Below are positions 44,110 to 55,330 of a DNA stretch of 64,000 nucleotides, one piece after another. The position numbers and the translations under genes are program-made. Position 1 is the first letter of the stretch; every line of letters starts with the position of its first letter. The notes under the pieces are model-generated. The model was not told the origin of the DNA, did not search any database, and saw only the letters and a program-made list of their open reading frames with translations. The stretch comes from Macrothele yani (Eukaryota; Arthropoda; Arachnida; Araneae; Macrothelidae): the NCBI GenBank assembly GCA_039090855.1, contig CM076996.1, positions 45,722,469-45,786,468 on the forward strand. Direction: 5' to 3'.

Positions 44110-44310
44110 CGTTTGTGGATCCAGCGGGCACGACTTATGCTACACTGAGAACTGGGGTTTGACTTGTTTAGAACGAGGAGTCTCTACCCCGGGGCCAACG
44201 GATTATCGAGATTTTTGAACCTTGGCTAATCATTAGTGATTCAGCTGGACTTGAACCCAGAACTTTTAAAGTCCCAAGCCGAGAAGACAGCCCCCTTCCA
44301 ATAGACTTTC
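44110..44310 (-). mobile_element. SINE-like sequence inside hAT-2
   Basis: In inverse it has AAGTTCTGGGTTCAAGTCC, which fits a tRNA B box, preceded by a GGGCTGTCTTCTCGGCTTGG head that could include an A box. The body does not match the other SINEs here. Tentative. Confidence 0.45.
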
Positions 44311-44350
44311 ATGAAGTAGAATGTCAAACAATTAGAATCTCCGCAATCAG

Positions 44351-45009
44351 AATTACAATGCTTTTAAAAGAAATGAAGATTTATCGATTGATGGAGAAAA
44401 GCCGGAGATAACAGATGCGTACGTTTATCTTGGACAGCAGATATCAAGTGAGGGTCACATTGATGAAGAAATTAATCGGCGTATAAAACTTGCCTGGAGA
44501 GCTTTTGGAAGAAACAGTATAATTTTCAAAAGCAATATGCCATTATGTCTTAAAAGAAAAGTGTTTGATCAATGCATCCTTCCAGTGCTTACGTATGGTG
44601 CAGAGACGTGGACCTTAACTAAAAGAGACATACAAAGGCTGCAGACAACTCAAAGAAGCACGGAGAGGTGCATGCTTGGTGTAACCAGGAGAGATAAGAA
44701 GAGTAACTCGTGGATCAGAAAAATGACAAGAGTGGAAGACATCATGATCAGAGTAAAATCCCTGAAATGGCAATGGGCTGGACATACTGCCAGAAGGGCA
44801 GACCATTGATGGACAGCCGAAATTTTAGATTGGATTCCAAGGGACAGGAAAATACCCAGAAGAAAACCACATGGGAGATGGGTGGATGAAATTCGAAAAT
44901 ATGCGGGAGAAACATGGAGGAAACTGGCACAAGACAGACCGTTGTGGAAGAGGCTTGGAGAGACCTTCGTCCAGCAGTGGATTGATAATGGTTGACAATG
45001 ATGATGATA
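44351..45009 (+). pseudogene. 5'-truncated RTE copy, 3' end only (RTE-4)
   Basis: The RTE C-terminal third: the frame is open from about 44358 (NEDLSIDGEK, YVYLGQQISSEG, then MPLCLKRKVFDQCILPVLTYG) to TGA at 44807-44809, where the other copies have CGA. It continues after the stop to QWIDNG and a short ATG/GAT tail at 44997-45009. The RT catalytic motifs are absent. Similarity to RTE-2 and RTE-3 is high. Confidence 0.92.
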
Positions 45010-45489
45010 TATAAAAAAAATTACAGAAATCTTTAGTGTGGTGATCTGGGGCTTGGGCAAGGTGTGATCATGAGCCACAGGTAGCTTCGTTTCCATCCTT
45101 TGAAGGATTGGACTTATAGCTCAAGTGTATACCACTCCTCTACCCTTCACGGTCAGAGACTGATAAAGGCCTTACTGGGCTCCAAGGCTAAGACATCTGA
45201 GTTTGCTCCCAAAGAACTTATGATGGGGAATTACTCTGAACTCCGTTAAAACACGAAACTGTAACTACTAAATTATCAGCACAGTTTTCAAAATAAGTAA
45301 TTCTGCTTTTCATTGTTTTCATAATAAGTCATTCTATTTTTCATTGTTCTCACAAGAACATGAGTTAAAAGCTTAATATTCCTGGATTTTGTCTTGGATT
45401 TACTAATGATTTTGCATTGCAAAATCCAACAATTTTTAGTGCATCTTTTTTGTTATGCAATGTGAAGCCACAGGGGACTTCGACCATTA
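45010..45489. other. hAT-2 interior, no gene seen
   Basis: Non-coding sequence between the RTE tail and the minisatellite. No recognisable motif. Confidence 0.5.
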
Positions 45490-46610
45490 ACGGTCCTAAG
45501 TGTAAATTGGGAGATGTGGGTGGATGGTAGTGAAAAAGCTGAAACTCTCTCGCCGACACCGCTGTACACAGCGACATGAAACCTTTACCCTTCGTAAGTC
45601 ACTGCACCAAGTGCAAATTTGAAGGTGCGTGTGGATGGTACTGAAAAAGCTGAAACTATCTCGCCGACACCGCTGTACACAGCGACATGAAACCTTTCCC
45701 CTTGGTGAGTCACTGCACGTAGTGCAAATTTGAAGGTGCGTGTGGATGGTAGTGAAAAAGCTGAACCTGTCTCGCCGACACCGCTGTACACCGCGACATG
45801 AAACCTTTCCCCTTGGTGAGTCACTGCACGTAGTGCAAATTTGAAGGTGCGTGTGGATGGTAGTGAAAAAGCTGAACCTGTCTCGCCGACACCGCTGTAC
45901 ACAGCGACATGAAAGCTTTACCCTTGGTGAGTCACTGCACCAAGTGCAAATTTGAAGGTGCGTGTGGATGGTAGTGAAAAAGCTGAAACTGTCTCGCCGA
46001 CACCGCTGTACACAGCGACATGAAAGCTTTACCCTTGGTGAGACACTGCACCAAGTGCAAATTTGAAGGTGCGTGTGAATGGTAGTGAAAAAGCTGAAAC
46101 TGTGTCGCCGACACCGCTGTACACAGCGACATGAAAGCTTTACCCTTGGTGAGTCACTGCACCAAGTGCAAATCTGAAGGTGCGTGTGGATGGTAGTGAA
46201 AAAGCTGAAACTGTCTCGCCGACACCGCTGTACACAGCGACATGAAACCTTTACCCTTGGTGAGTCACTGCACGCAGTGCAAATTTGAAGGTGCGTGTGG
46301 ATGGTAGTGAAAAAGCTGAACCTGTCTCGCCGACACCGCTGTACACAGCGGCATGAAACCTTTACCCTTGGTGAGTCACTGCACCAAGTGCAAATTTGAA
46401 GGTGCGTGTGGATGGTAGTGAAAAAGCTGAAACTGTCTCGCCGACACCGCTGTACACAGCGACATGAGACCTTTACCCTTGGTGAGTCACTGCACCAAGT
46501 GCAAATTTGAAGGTGCGTGTGGATGGTAGTGAAAAAGCTGAAATTGTCTCGCCGACACCGCTGTACACAGCGATATGAAACCTTTACCCTTGGTGAGTCA
46601 CTGCCTTGAC
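45490..46610. repeat. 111-bp minisatellite, about ten units
   Basis: A 111-bp unit (for example ACATGAAACC at 45574 and 45685) is repeated about ten times with few differences. Each unit contains CGCTGTACACAGCG, two 6-bp inverse arms around AC, as well as GTGAGTCACTGCACC and GGTGCGTGTGGATGGTAGTG. Because 111 is divisible by three, the minus strand stays open for 382 codons (45496-46644), giving a Cys/Arg-rich 37-residue repeat; there are also shorter open stretches in another frame. I regard this as a minisatellite rather than a gene: no convincing start, no recognisable domain. Confidence 0.93.
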
Positions 46611-46876
46611 ATCTGTTCCTCTTCCAGCCTCTGTTTCTGACCAAGTGGAAATCATACGAGACAAGATATAAATTATTTTATAAACCTCTCTCTCTCTCTC
46701 TCTCTTTCTCTGTCTACCTACCCATCCATTACCTTCCTAGGCATGCCTTCTGGGCCCTTGGTCATGGAGGGCCCAAGGCTATAGCCCCTGTAGACCCTGT
46801 AACGTACCAGGAGATGTGACGTACCTGCCAGAAGGACGCACACGACATAAAGGCAGATAGGAATCAGAATAAAAAC
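46611..46876. other. hAT-2 interior with CT microsatellite
   Basis: A (CT)n run at about 46686-46710 followed by CTACCTACCCATCC. A G/C-rich palindrome-like stretch (GGGCCCTTGG...GAGGGCCCAAGG) occurs at 46757-46783. No gene. Confidence 0.6.
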
Positions 46877-46949
46877 GTCCGCGTAGCTCAATTGGTAGAG
46901 CAACTTATTCCGGAATGAGGGGGATCCGGGTTCGAATCCTGGCGTGGAC
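46877..46949 (+). tRNA. tRNA-like sequence, irregular anticodon loop
   Basis: The 73-nt stretch folds as a tRNA: acceptor GTCCGCG with CGTGGAC, D stem GCTC/GAGC, T stem CCGGG/CCTGG with loop TTCGAAT. A box (TAGCTCAATTGG) and B box (GGTTCGAATCC) are excellent. The anticodon arm is odd: CTTA/TGAG pairing leaves TTCCGGAA, an eight-base loop, so no normal anticodon can be assigned. No CCA is encoded. It could be a tRNA pseudogene or the head of a SINE; its position inside a hAT element supports the latter. Confidence 0.5.
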
Positions 46950-47186
46950 AGAAATGACGGAGAAATTTATTTACGGTTCTCACACAGCTACTTCTCAAGG
47001 GCACGAGACATATAGGATTTTTATTAATATGTTTAAGAGTGCGCGATTGTAAGTCTTAGACAAAAAAAAAAATCACTTCTGCGGTTCTCATTACTAAAAT
47101 TGTGGCCGATATGTAAAGTTCTGGTACAATTAGTGCCGGTATACCATATCGCCGTATACCGTCCCATTTCGAGCACTGATAATACC

Positions 47187-47699
47187 TTATCTTAATTGGA
47201 ACAAAAATTTTAAATTGATATTTGTTTCACATTCTCTTATTAATATGCATATACTGTAAAAGGGGGCCTTAACTCCCCTGGAATAGCTAGCTGCCTTCCC
47301 GTCATCTATAAACAAAACCCGCGAAAAAAAAATTACTTTTCTTTTTAATACTTCATTCATCAAAAATTCTTGGTTATTTTTCAACCAGTTTCATATGAAG
47401 TCTCAACAAAAGATTTTGTAAAATAATTTTGCTGAGGCTGAAGGCCATTTCAGCCATGAGGGACCCCGCAGTGCGGGGGCTATCTGCACGCCTCTGTTTG
47501 TGGTCCAACTGGGGGATTTCGAGAACGAGAGGCCCCTCTCACGAAAGTTTTTTTTTTATTCATTTAAACATTTTACGAAAATATTTAAGGTTAAAACAGG
47601 TAACATTTTCCACTCTTAATTAATCTGAAAGATGAGAAACTGTCAAAACGAAAGTTGATAGGTTTTGAATACTTGCCAGTCGCCCGTAACAACTGCAGC
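47187..47699. other. no gene seen
   Basis: AT-rich, with T-runs near 47545. GGACCCCGCAGTGCGGGG at 47461-47478 is a short G/C palindrome. No coding region. Confidence 0.55.
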
Positions 47700-47862
47700 T
47701 TTGTTAACGTGGGCATATGACTGTTCGCTCAAACTGGGCATTGATTCCACTCCTGAAAGAGGTATGTGTGACGTGCTTGTTCTAAGACGCTACCCCTTGC
47801 AGTACCAGTAGCCCTAAACTGGGGGCGGACGACTCGTATAGCTCACGGCGGTCATTAAATGT
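47700..47862 (+). mobile_element. SINE fragment, diverged
   Basis: Only the second half is clear: AGTACCAGTAGCCCTAAACT, GGGGCGGACGAC and GGCGGTCATTAAATG match the SINE blocks CCAGTGGCCCTAAATTAGGG and GGTGGTCGTTAAAC. Ahead of it, GATTCCACTCCTG may be the remnant B box. No flanking duplication. Confidence 0.6.
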
Positions 47863-47943
47863 CGAGGGGGAAAATTCTGGCTGCTAGTATAACCAACTAT
47901 CGTACATACACTCAATCAGTTCGGGGATTCAGTAACATCTTTG

Positions 47944-49149
47944 CACCGATGAGCTATTACATTATGACCACCTACCTAATAAGCTGTAGGACCACCTTCA
48001 GCCAACAAAACAGCTGCCACTCGGCGAGGTATCGATTCGATGAGGTGGCGATAAATATCCTAGGGTGTCTGGCACGATAATGTCAACAGCAGGTCCTCCA
48101 GTTCCCGTACATTTCGGGGTGGTGGTGATTTAGCGCGAACCAGCTTTACCAAGTCGAACCACAAATGTTCGATTGGGTTCGTGTCAGGTGAATTTGGATT
48201 AACAGAAAGTCACCAGCATGTTCCTCGAACCCCTCCTTGACGATTCTGGCAGTGTGGCATGGTGCATTATCCTGTTGGTAATGGCCACCACCAGCAGGGA
48301 ACACAGTTGCCATGAATGGGTGAACTTAGTCCGCAACGATGTTCAGATACCTGACAGCTGTCAGGGATTGTGCTACTAGGATAATGAGGCCTAAAGTGTT
48401 CCAAGAAAACATGCCCACAGCATAACACCGCCGCCGCCGGCCTGTTTCCGCCCAACAGTGCATCTAGGTGCCATAGCCTCCGTCGATAATAGGCGTATCC
48501 GCACTCGGCCGTCTACGTGATGCACCAGGAATCTTGATTCGTCAAACCAGGCCACTTTCTTCCAATAATCCACGGTCCAATCTCGATGATCTTGGGCCCA
48601 TTTCATGCGTTGTTGGCGATGGCGTGCAGTGAGCATGGGGACCCGGCTGGGTCTTCGTCTACGCAGGCCCATGCGCAGAAGACTGCGATGAACTGTGTGA
48701 TGTGACACATTGTCCTGATCAGCACTGTTCTAGCTGCGGGCGATTTATCACACTGTGGTCCTGCGGTCGCGGTGAACAATGCGCGACAGTCTCCGCTCCC
48801 CTGTGGCATCAATGAGCTGCGGGAGACACACGGCTGGACCTCGGTTCGTCATTTGGCCATCTGCGCACCAATTTTTAATACGTACTCAGTAAAGCGGCAC
48901 GTGAGCAACCCACAAGCCGCGCCGTTTCCGAGAGTTCCGAGGCACCGTGCCGTCACAATTTGTCCTTTATCAAACGCCAATAAATCAGCAGCTTTTCCTA
49001 TTTATGACTTCGAACACTCTACTAACCGAAAGCCGGTCCCCGGGTTGCATGTATACTTCTCTGTGAACTTCACCTGCGTCACCGTTCGGTCTCCAGGCGC
49101 GCTCATTTCTCTAGGCTGGGGGTGGGCATAATGTAATGGCTCACTGGTG
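47944..49149 (-). mobile_element. Tc1 element, decayed (Tc1-D)
   Basis: The ends match in inverse: CACCGATGAGCTATTACATT on the left and CACCAGTGAGCCATTACATT on the right, continuing as ATGACCAC and ATGCCCAC. TA is present at the right edge (49150-49151); the left edge has TG. The length of about 1.2 kb is shorter than intact Tc1 elements. The fragment at 1-236 belongs to the same family. Confidence 0.88.
48100..48880 (-). pseudogene. Tc1 transposase pseudogene
   Basis: The longest frame (48708-48391) shows the second HTH end (SHHTVHRSLLRMGLRRRRPSR), then KKVAWFDESRFLVHHVDGR with the first catalytic Asp, and GGGGVMLWACF. Further downstream, in other frames, the inverse of 48160-48190 encodes PDTNPIEHLW, the region of the catalytic Glu. 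The first HTH is frameshifted. Non-functional. Confidence 0.85.
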
Positions 49150-49309
49150 TATAGTTGAAGGAATTGGCTATGCATCATAATGCTTACACTTGTCACTGAA
49201 TTTTGGGGAGAGTGTGGGTTCCGATGCCGCCAACCCCTACATCATCACACCGCTAATGTGAATATATGAGGAATTGCATAGTGATATAGATTATATAATT
49301 TTGTTAGAT

Positions 49310-49511
49310 GCCGTCCCGGTGGCTCAGGCTTCAGACAATTCGTCCGACATAGGTCTGGGTTCGAATTCTAGTGAGGCATGTATGTTGTGTTCGTCTTACA
49401 GCACTGCTCGCTCCCTTCCGTGGAGCCAGTGGCCCTAAATTAGGGACGGGCGGCTGCTTATAGCCCGTTGAGTTGTTCATGGTGGTCGTTAAACCCCCAG
49501 ATAAAAAAAAA
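49310..49511 (+). mobile_element. tRNA-derived SINE copy with A tail
   Basis: It reads GCCGTCCCGGTGGCTCAGGC at the head, GGGTTCGAATTCTAGTGAGG at the B box, CCAGTGGCCCTAAATTAGGG in the body and GGTGGTCGTTAAAC, ending in an A10 tail at about 49502-49511. Close to the copy at 9377-9598 except for a short gap after the A box. Confidence 0.88.
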
Positions 49512-50529
49512 ATGCTTTCAGCTCCACGATTGGGGGCAGACTGGGACGGCCAAATCAGGCCGATAATTTTAGTCTTGCGGTCCACTGTAGAAGCAGATGT
49601 ATCTACAGCGCTAAACCTCATACATTCCCTCATGAAAAAGAATTCTGTTAGATCCTGTATGAAAGAGAACTTTTTAAACATCCGTTGTAAAACCAATTGA
49701 ATGGAGCACAAATTTTAACAACGTAATGGTGATTTTTTTTTAAAATCCTCTAATGATTGAATGTCGCATCAAGCCGTGCTCAAAATGGGGTATAGTACCT
49801 GAAAATTATTTTCCTTTGAAAAATTTGGCTTTGAAAAAAAAAATCACGAGTCCCTAGTAGATCTTCTTTTCAATAAAATCACCATGAAGATCATTCTGAA
49901 GAATGAAGTGTGCAAATGCCACATAGCAATTTTCCAATTAATTTTTATATTTATTTATTCACTGATAACCTGCTACGCAATGGTATTAGTATCTTCTTGA
50001 GTAAATGTCTTTTTAAACCTGTCCATTATTTTAACTCCTGAACCAGTACTCGTAAGTCGTTGTTACTTTTAAGATAAATGTCGGCGTGAAACGAATTCCG
50101 GAATATCTGCGGGAAAATTGCTGTGCGCTCGAAACGATGCGATCCTAACAGCGCTTAGTTCCAATAATCTTTAACTCAATGAGTTTCTTCAAAGGGAGAT
50201 TAACAGAAGCGGGAACAGAGTGCTTTGACAGAAAAGATCCCACAGTAAGAGCTGCCAGTCTGTGTATAAAAGTGTTGGGATAATGGGCCATCACAATGAA
50301 TACTAGTGTATCCTTCAACATTACAAAATGAGGGTAGGGCCACCCAATGATCCTGGGTTCCAAGTCCAACGACGTATGTTTAATTGCTGTCAGCTTTAGC
50401 TTAATTAATTTATAGCCGCATTCTCGACTCGGTGGCTCTTTTCTCACATAAGTATAGAAAATTTCGCAATTTCAACATAGAAAGAATGAAACTTTTTTTA
50501 AAGAAAATAACCTTTTAGATAGAAATACA

Positions 50530-50560
<31 letters not shown>

Positions 50561-50652
50561 CATTAAGTTATTCTCTGAGAATCAGAGGTTGGCTCCGCAA
50601 AGAAAGGCCATGTGCCAATTACACATTTAACTGATAGAACTAGAATTTACTT
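49512..50652. other. no gene; CATA microsatellite at 50526-50561
   Basis: No coding region. A (CATA)n microsatellite of about nine units lies at 50526-50561. Short frames at 50145-50447 and elsewhere carry no recognisable motif. Confidence 0.6.
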
Positions 50653-51640
50653 ATTGTTGGGGTATCAAATGTCTCCATTTACAACGATCTTGGCACACAG
50701 CTCGAGCTTCATTAACTTCCATCACACGCCGCACACAAGACCTTTCGTACTTCATACTCATAATCTTTTTTCTCAAGCAGACATGCCTGCATCTGGTCCT
50801 CCCGTGATTTCCTTGGCCTTCCTCTACCTTTTTATCCTGCCACTTGGGCTGAAAAACATTTCATAGTCAGCTCTTCATCACCCATTCTTTCAACATGGCC
50901 AAAACCACCTAAGAATATTAGTCTCCACCTTACTAACAACATTTTGCCTCACATTACTCATTTGCAACACATTTTCATTCCTCACATGATGATAGTGTGT
51001 CTTACCACAAATCCCCAGTAAGTAATACATCTCCCCAGCACACAAACGACTCCGATATCTTTTTTGCAGTACCAAGGTTTCCCTGCCATACATCAGAGTA
51101 GGAACAATTACACTTTCATACACAGCCATTCGAGACTTCCTTGAGAACCCATCATTCCTGTGAAATCCCCCTAAGGCAGCTATGATTTACTTTCAATGAA
51201 GAATTCGCTTGCCTACTAATTTCGCCATCTAATTTGTTTTCTCTGTCAAACATACTCCCTAAATATACAAACTCATTCACTTGGTCAATCACTGTGCCAT
51301 TAAGACTTATCTTGCATTCAGTACGAACAATTCCTCGCTCAAAATCCATAACTTTGGGTTTTCCCTTATTTATACTCAGTTTGAACTTCATACAAACTTC
51401 GTACATCCGGGACAACATACTCTGCAAATCACTTTTGCTCTCTACCAACAGGACTGTGTCATCAGTATAGAGCAATCTGCACACACGAATATTATCAAGA
51501 CATAAACCAGTATCATCCACTTTGGCATCATGCATGCATGCATCCATAAATATATTAAATAGCCAGGCTGACATTACACAACTTTGTCTGACTCCTGCAC
51601 CAACAGAAAACCATTTCGATAAAACACCACCTTTTAGATA
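50653..51640 (-). pseudogene. LINE reverse transcriptase fragment, clade uncertain
   Basis: The frame begins near 51640 with KWFSVGAGVRQSC, then MSAWLFNIFMDACMHD, the catalytic-site region LLYTDDTVLLVESK (YTDD for the usual YADD), KLSINKGKPKVMDFERG and VNEFVYLGSMFD. After a break it continues with PTLMYGRETLVLQKR and NILRWFWP, then a decayed GHVERMGDEEL and GRGRPRKSREDQMQ tail to TAA 50653-50655. This order is that of the C-terminal half of non-LTR reverse transcriptases. It differs clearly from the RTE copies and the Tx1-like element. The N-terminal endonuclease and RT fingers are missing. Confidence 0.82.
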
Positions 51641-52979
51641 CTAATAAAGCTCAAATAAAAGTTAACGATTATTATTCATGAGTACCAAAATAATTATTCG
51701 TTCGTTCCAAAAACTCTCTTCAGAAAGTCCTTTGAAAAGCCCTACGACACGCCATCAGTTCAAAATGAAAATGAAAAAGTGGTCCACTTCTCAAATGGTC
51801 CACAAGGAAATGTCCCGGTGTTGTGCTGGGCTAGTCCACCCATGTATAAGGTGACATTTCAAATGGAAGAGAGAATCAGCAACAGAGTTTAGAGAAAGGG
51901 CGGGTTCCAGATATGACGTGTGACGAAACATTGTGTTTCTTTGCTAGGTTTACATTTTATGACGACGAACATTAAATAATACAATGCGTGCATTTAATGT
52001 GAAATTAGCTAACCACTCAGAGCATTCATACATGAATGCACTAATGGCGTATCGAAGGGCTTTTCACTTCCGCACAGAAAATTGCTCCTAAAAAACACAA
52101 TTTTCAACGTTATTTTAATAATTACACAAATCTCACTGTTACTTTAATCCCTTCCTGCACCAAATCATTTTCCCGGTAGACCCATGAGGATGGTGATCAG
52201 TTTTGAAACACAAACATTTATGAGGTAGCATGCATCTGGATCCCATTCACACCCTTCACTAGTAATTCTCAGACACACTTGTAGTGCACCGTACCCTGAA
52301 AACTGGCACACACTCACACACAGAATGCAAAATGTATATCTATACTATATTGCCAAAACTATTGGTGCATCAGAGAAATATGGAAAAAAATCTAAATATT
52401 ACCTTTTAGTAAGCTGCAAGCTCACCTTTAATATGGTTCACATCTAAAATTATGTTAGCTATTGCTTAACATTAGTCTATGTGGAAAAATTTCCACATCC
52501 AGCTGATGGATTTTATGAGGTACTGGTCTCTACGATTTGCGTATGTCTCTTCTGAACTCTGCCAGCGATACTGGTCTCCGGGGACGATTTCTCACACGAT
52601 GTTCTACTTCACCCAGCAAGTGTCCATATCGCAACTTTGAGCTTCCAATCCATTTAAAATATCCATATATGTTCTTTCACGAAGTCACAATGAACCTTAT
52701 TGTGTGGAAGGCCGAATTGCCACGATGGAATAGCTATAACACTTTACTATATATAACCTCTAGCAGCCACGCCCGTTCTCCGAACGGTTAATTTATAAAA
52801 AAAATTTGAACATAAAATTAAAGAAAGGGAAAAATAATTTAGGGAAAGTGATTAAGGGAAAGAAAATTAATTTAAGAGATACGTAACTGTTTTATGATTT
52901 AGAACGAGGTCGTTACTTCAATGTATACGGTTTGACGTAAAATGGTAGCTGGCTTTAGCGCCCTTTAATTTTAAATCAA
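51641..52979. other. no gene; Tc1-like terminal sequence near 52344
   Basis: CTATACTATATTGCCAAAAC at about 52340-52359 resembles known Tc1 terminal repeats, but I find no inverse partner. The frame 52537-52791 (84 codons) has no recognisable features. Otherwise unremarkable. Confidence 0.5.
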
Positions 52980-53905
52980 AATTTCACGAGATTGTCCAGA
53001 AGCTGTCCTGGCAATCACGACCATTGATACACAAAGGCGCTTCGAAACCCCTGCAGGTTTTAGGAAAGAGATGTTTGAAGAGCTGCAACACGTCTGTCTT
53101 AAGCTTCCCAAGCATTCGCAATAGAGTTGAGTTCAGGAGATTGAGCTGATCACTCCGTAAGTTGGTGATATTCTCTTCAAAATATTGTTCAACAATTCTA
53201 GCTAGGTGAGAATTATTTCGTTCTGAAGAGTAAAATAGTCTCCAGTTGCTCTTGAATAAAGCTTAATAAAACGTTCTCGGATCTCGTCCAGATAAAACTG
53301 AGCATTCAATATAGCCGAACATAAAGAACTGTGCGACCGCCCAAAGATAGGACATTACCACTACTAAGTGTCACTTTTAAGACGTGATTGCATGTTCCTG
53401 GTTCTCTCCAGATAAGTTTTAATGTGGAGTCATTCTGGCGAGCAAATCTGGACTCATCCGTAAAGAAAACAGCTCCATTGATCATCAGTCCAGTACTGAC
53501 ATGACTGCGACACCAGTTGAGACATTTTCTTTTATGTCCAATAATGAGAGGGATGCACATCATTGGTCACCTAGCATACAGACCATATTCATGAAGTCTC
53601 CTGCGCTCAGTGGAACGATGTTTTCTGTTGCTGCCATAAGATTCGAACGCAGTTGCGTAGTCTTTTGCGAGCATTGTGCTGCAGATAACGGTCCTGTCTT
53701 GAAGTTGCTGCCCGAGGTCTTCCGTTACTAAACCTTCTAGATGCCGTATTTGTCCATTGGAATATGGCCCAAACCCGATGGACTACGGAATGGCTCACAT
53801 TGAGCCACCTGGCTACTTCAGCTTGATACTGGCAGACCTCGAACTTTACAATGGCTCTCAGTTTGAATTTTTCTCCTAAATGATGTCTAGACAATGTCGC
53901 CATAA
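52980..53905 (-). pseudogene. Tc1 transposase pseudogene (Tc1-E)
   Basis: ATG 53903 begins MATLSRHHLGEKFKLRAIVK, the first HTH, with YQAEVARWLNVSHSVVHRVW and the linker SNGRPRAATSRQDRY. The next piece (53563-53306) holds GAVFFTDESRFARQ with the first catalytic Asp. The inverse of about 53130-53165 encodes a decayed relative of the PDLNPIE region. Frameshifts and stops separate the parts. No terminal repeats were identified. Confidence 0.82.
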
Positions 53906-54059
53906 AAGTAAACTTCTACAGCAAAGTGATTTGCCTGCAACCTAGAAGCGAAATGACAAGATGCTCTCAACTGCCTTCTTTTAATGTAAATCTCATTTAC
54001 ATGTCGTACCCCATGTTAATTTGCTTATCATATTTGACATCGCCGAGTTAAAATACCTA

Positions 54060-55330
54060 CAAAGGGTGAGTCGAAATTTTGCAATATTTGCATGAACGGA
54101 TGTGCTGCGGTGGGTATGTCACGTGTTTCAATTAGTTCAAGTCGCGCACCGCAGTCAGTCGAAAGGGATATAAAGTGGTAGTCGTTGCTGTGAACAGCAT
54201 TGCATGTCGTCGTTCTGTCTGTGGTTGGGACGCCTAAAAGATGAACAGCCACAACCGGCTGAAAGGGAACTTTTGCTTTACGAGTTTGAACTCGGCCATA
54301 ACGCTGCTCAAGCAACGCGAAACATTTTCCATGCGAAAGGGGAAGGTTCCGTGGACCACGGCACCGCAACCAGATGGTTCAAGAAATTTTGCTCAGGTGA
54401 CAGAAACCAAGACGATCAGCCAAGGTCAGGTAGGCCGCGAACAGTGGATTCGGAGGCCGTGCGCCAGGCGGTAGAGGGCAAATCCGACAACCAGCACTCG
54501 GAGATTATCAGGCGAGCTAAGCATATCACAGATCGCCGTCGTTCGTCATATTCAGGACCTCGGCAAGATCTACAGGAGCTGCCGCATTGTCCCTCACGAA
54601 CTGACTCAAGCTGACGTGTGACCGCCTAGTGGAAGCGTGCACTAAACTCTTAGAAAACCCGCGCGATGTACGTTTCATCAAGAGAATTGTTACGTGCGAT
54701 GAAAAGTGGATCTATTTCCGTAATCCTAACACACAACGGCAGTGGTTGAGCCCGGGCCAGCTTCCAGAACCTGTTGCGAAAAGTGGGCGCTTCGAGCACA
54801 ATGTTATGCTCTGCGTCTGGTGGAATTTCGAGAGGGTAATCCATTACGAATTTGTTTCAGACGGTTGGATCATCAACACGAATCTCTACTCTGAACAGGT
54901 GGAGCGGATGTATGCCGTTTTGTAGGAGAAGTACCTGACACTGGTGAACAGAAAGTGCGCTCTCCTACAGCAGAACAACGCTCGGCCTCATACCGCGGGA
55001 ACGACCCGCTTAAAACTCCAGGAATTTGAAGGCATCGGACTGATGCCACACCCAACATATAGTTCAGACCTTGCCCCGTCGGATTATTACTTGTTCCGGT
55101 CCATGGCCCACTTCCTTCAATGGAAGCACTTCAACAACCAGGAGGAGGTGGCAGCTGGGATGAAGGAGTTCTTTACCTCGAAGGACATGAAATGGTACCG
55201 CCACGAAATCGAAGAACAGGCAGACAGATGGCTAAAGACGGTGCAGCACAATGGCCTATACTTTGAATGCTACTCAGCTTTCGTTGTAAAGGTACGTATG
55301 AAGACATAAAGTGATTCGACTTACCCTCTG
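54060..55330 (+). mobile_element. mariner element (SETMAR-like subgroup)
   Basis: The ends CAAAGGGTGAGTCGAA and CAGAGGGTAAGTCGAA (right, in inverse) are flanked by TA at 54058-54059 and 55331-55332. The length of 1271 bp is typical of mariner. Encodes the transposase pseudogene 54204-55309. Confidence 0.9.
54204..55309 (+). pseudogene. mariner transposase pseudogene
   Basis: From ATG 54204 the first part contains the HTH_48 domain (LLYEFELGHNAAQATRNIF, TRWFKKFCSGD, DQPRSGRP), as in mariners related to the transposase domain of vertebrate SETMAR. A frameshift follows near 54600. The catalytic part (54629-55309) shows RIVTCDEKWIYFRNP, QQNNARPHTA and HPTYSSDLAPSDYYLF. The second catalytic Asp is Asn. 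A TAG at 54923-54925 interrupts it. By my count 35 residues lie between the second and third catalytic positions, one more than usual. The enzyme is inactive. Confidence 0.9.

Larger units (their letters stand above)
43890..47178. mobile_element. hAT-like element with mixed cargo (hAT-2)
   Basis: Perfect 15-bp terminal inverted repeats CAGTGCTCGAAATGG open at 43890 and close at 47178. The flanking octamers are ATAACACC (43882-43889) and ATAATACC (47179-47186), 7 of 8 identical. These are hAT features. No transposase is present. The 3.3-kb interior holds an SINE-like piece, an RTE fragment, the 111-bp minisatellite, a CT run and a tRNA-like sequence. Its left end is only 11 bp from Tc1-C. Confidence 0.88.

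Noticed and set aside
45490..46610. Regular array as CRISPR
   Set aside because: Whole 111-bp units repeat with no variable spacers, in a eukaryotic context.
45496..46644. 382-codon frame as a secreted or repeat protein gene
   Set aside because: It exists only because the 111-bp unit is a multiple of three and lacks stops in that frame; other frames are also partly open, there is no convincing start, and the array sits inside a transposon.
52340..52800. Complete Tc1 element starting at the CTATATTGCCAAAAC motif
   Set aside because: Only one end is visible and the adjacent frame shows no transposase blocks.
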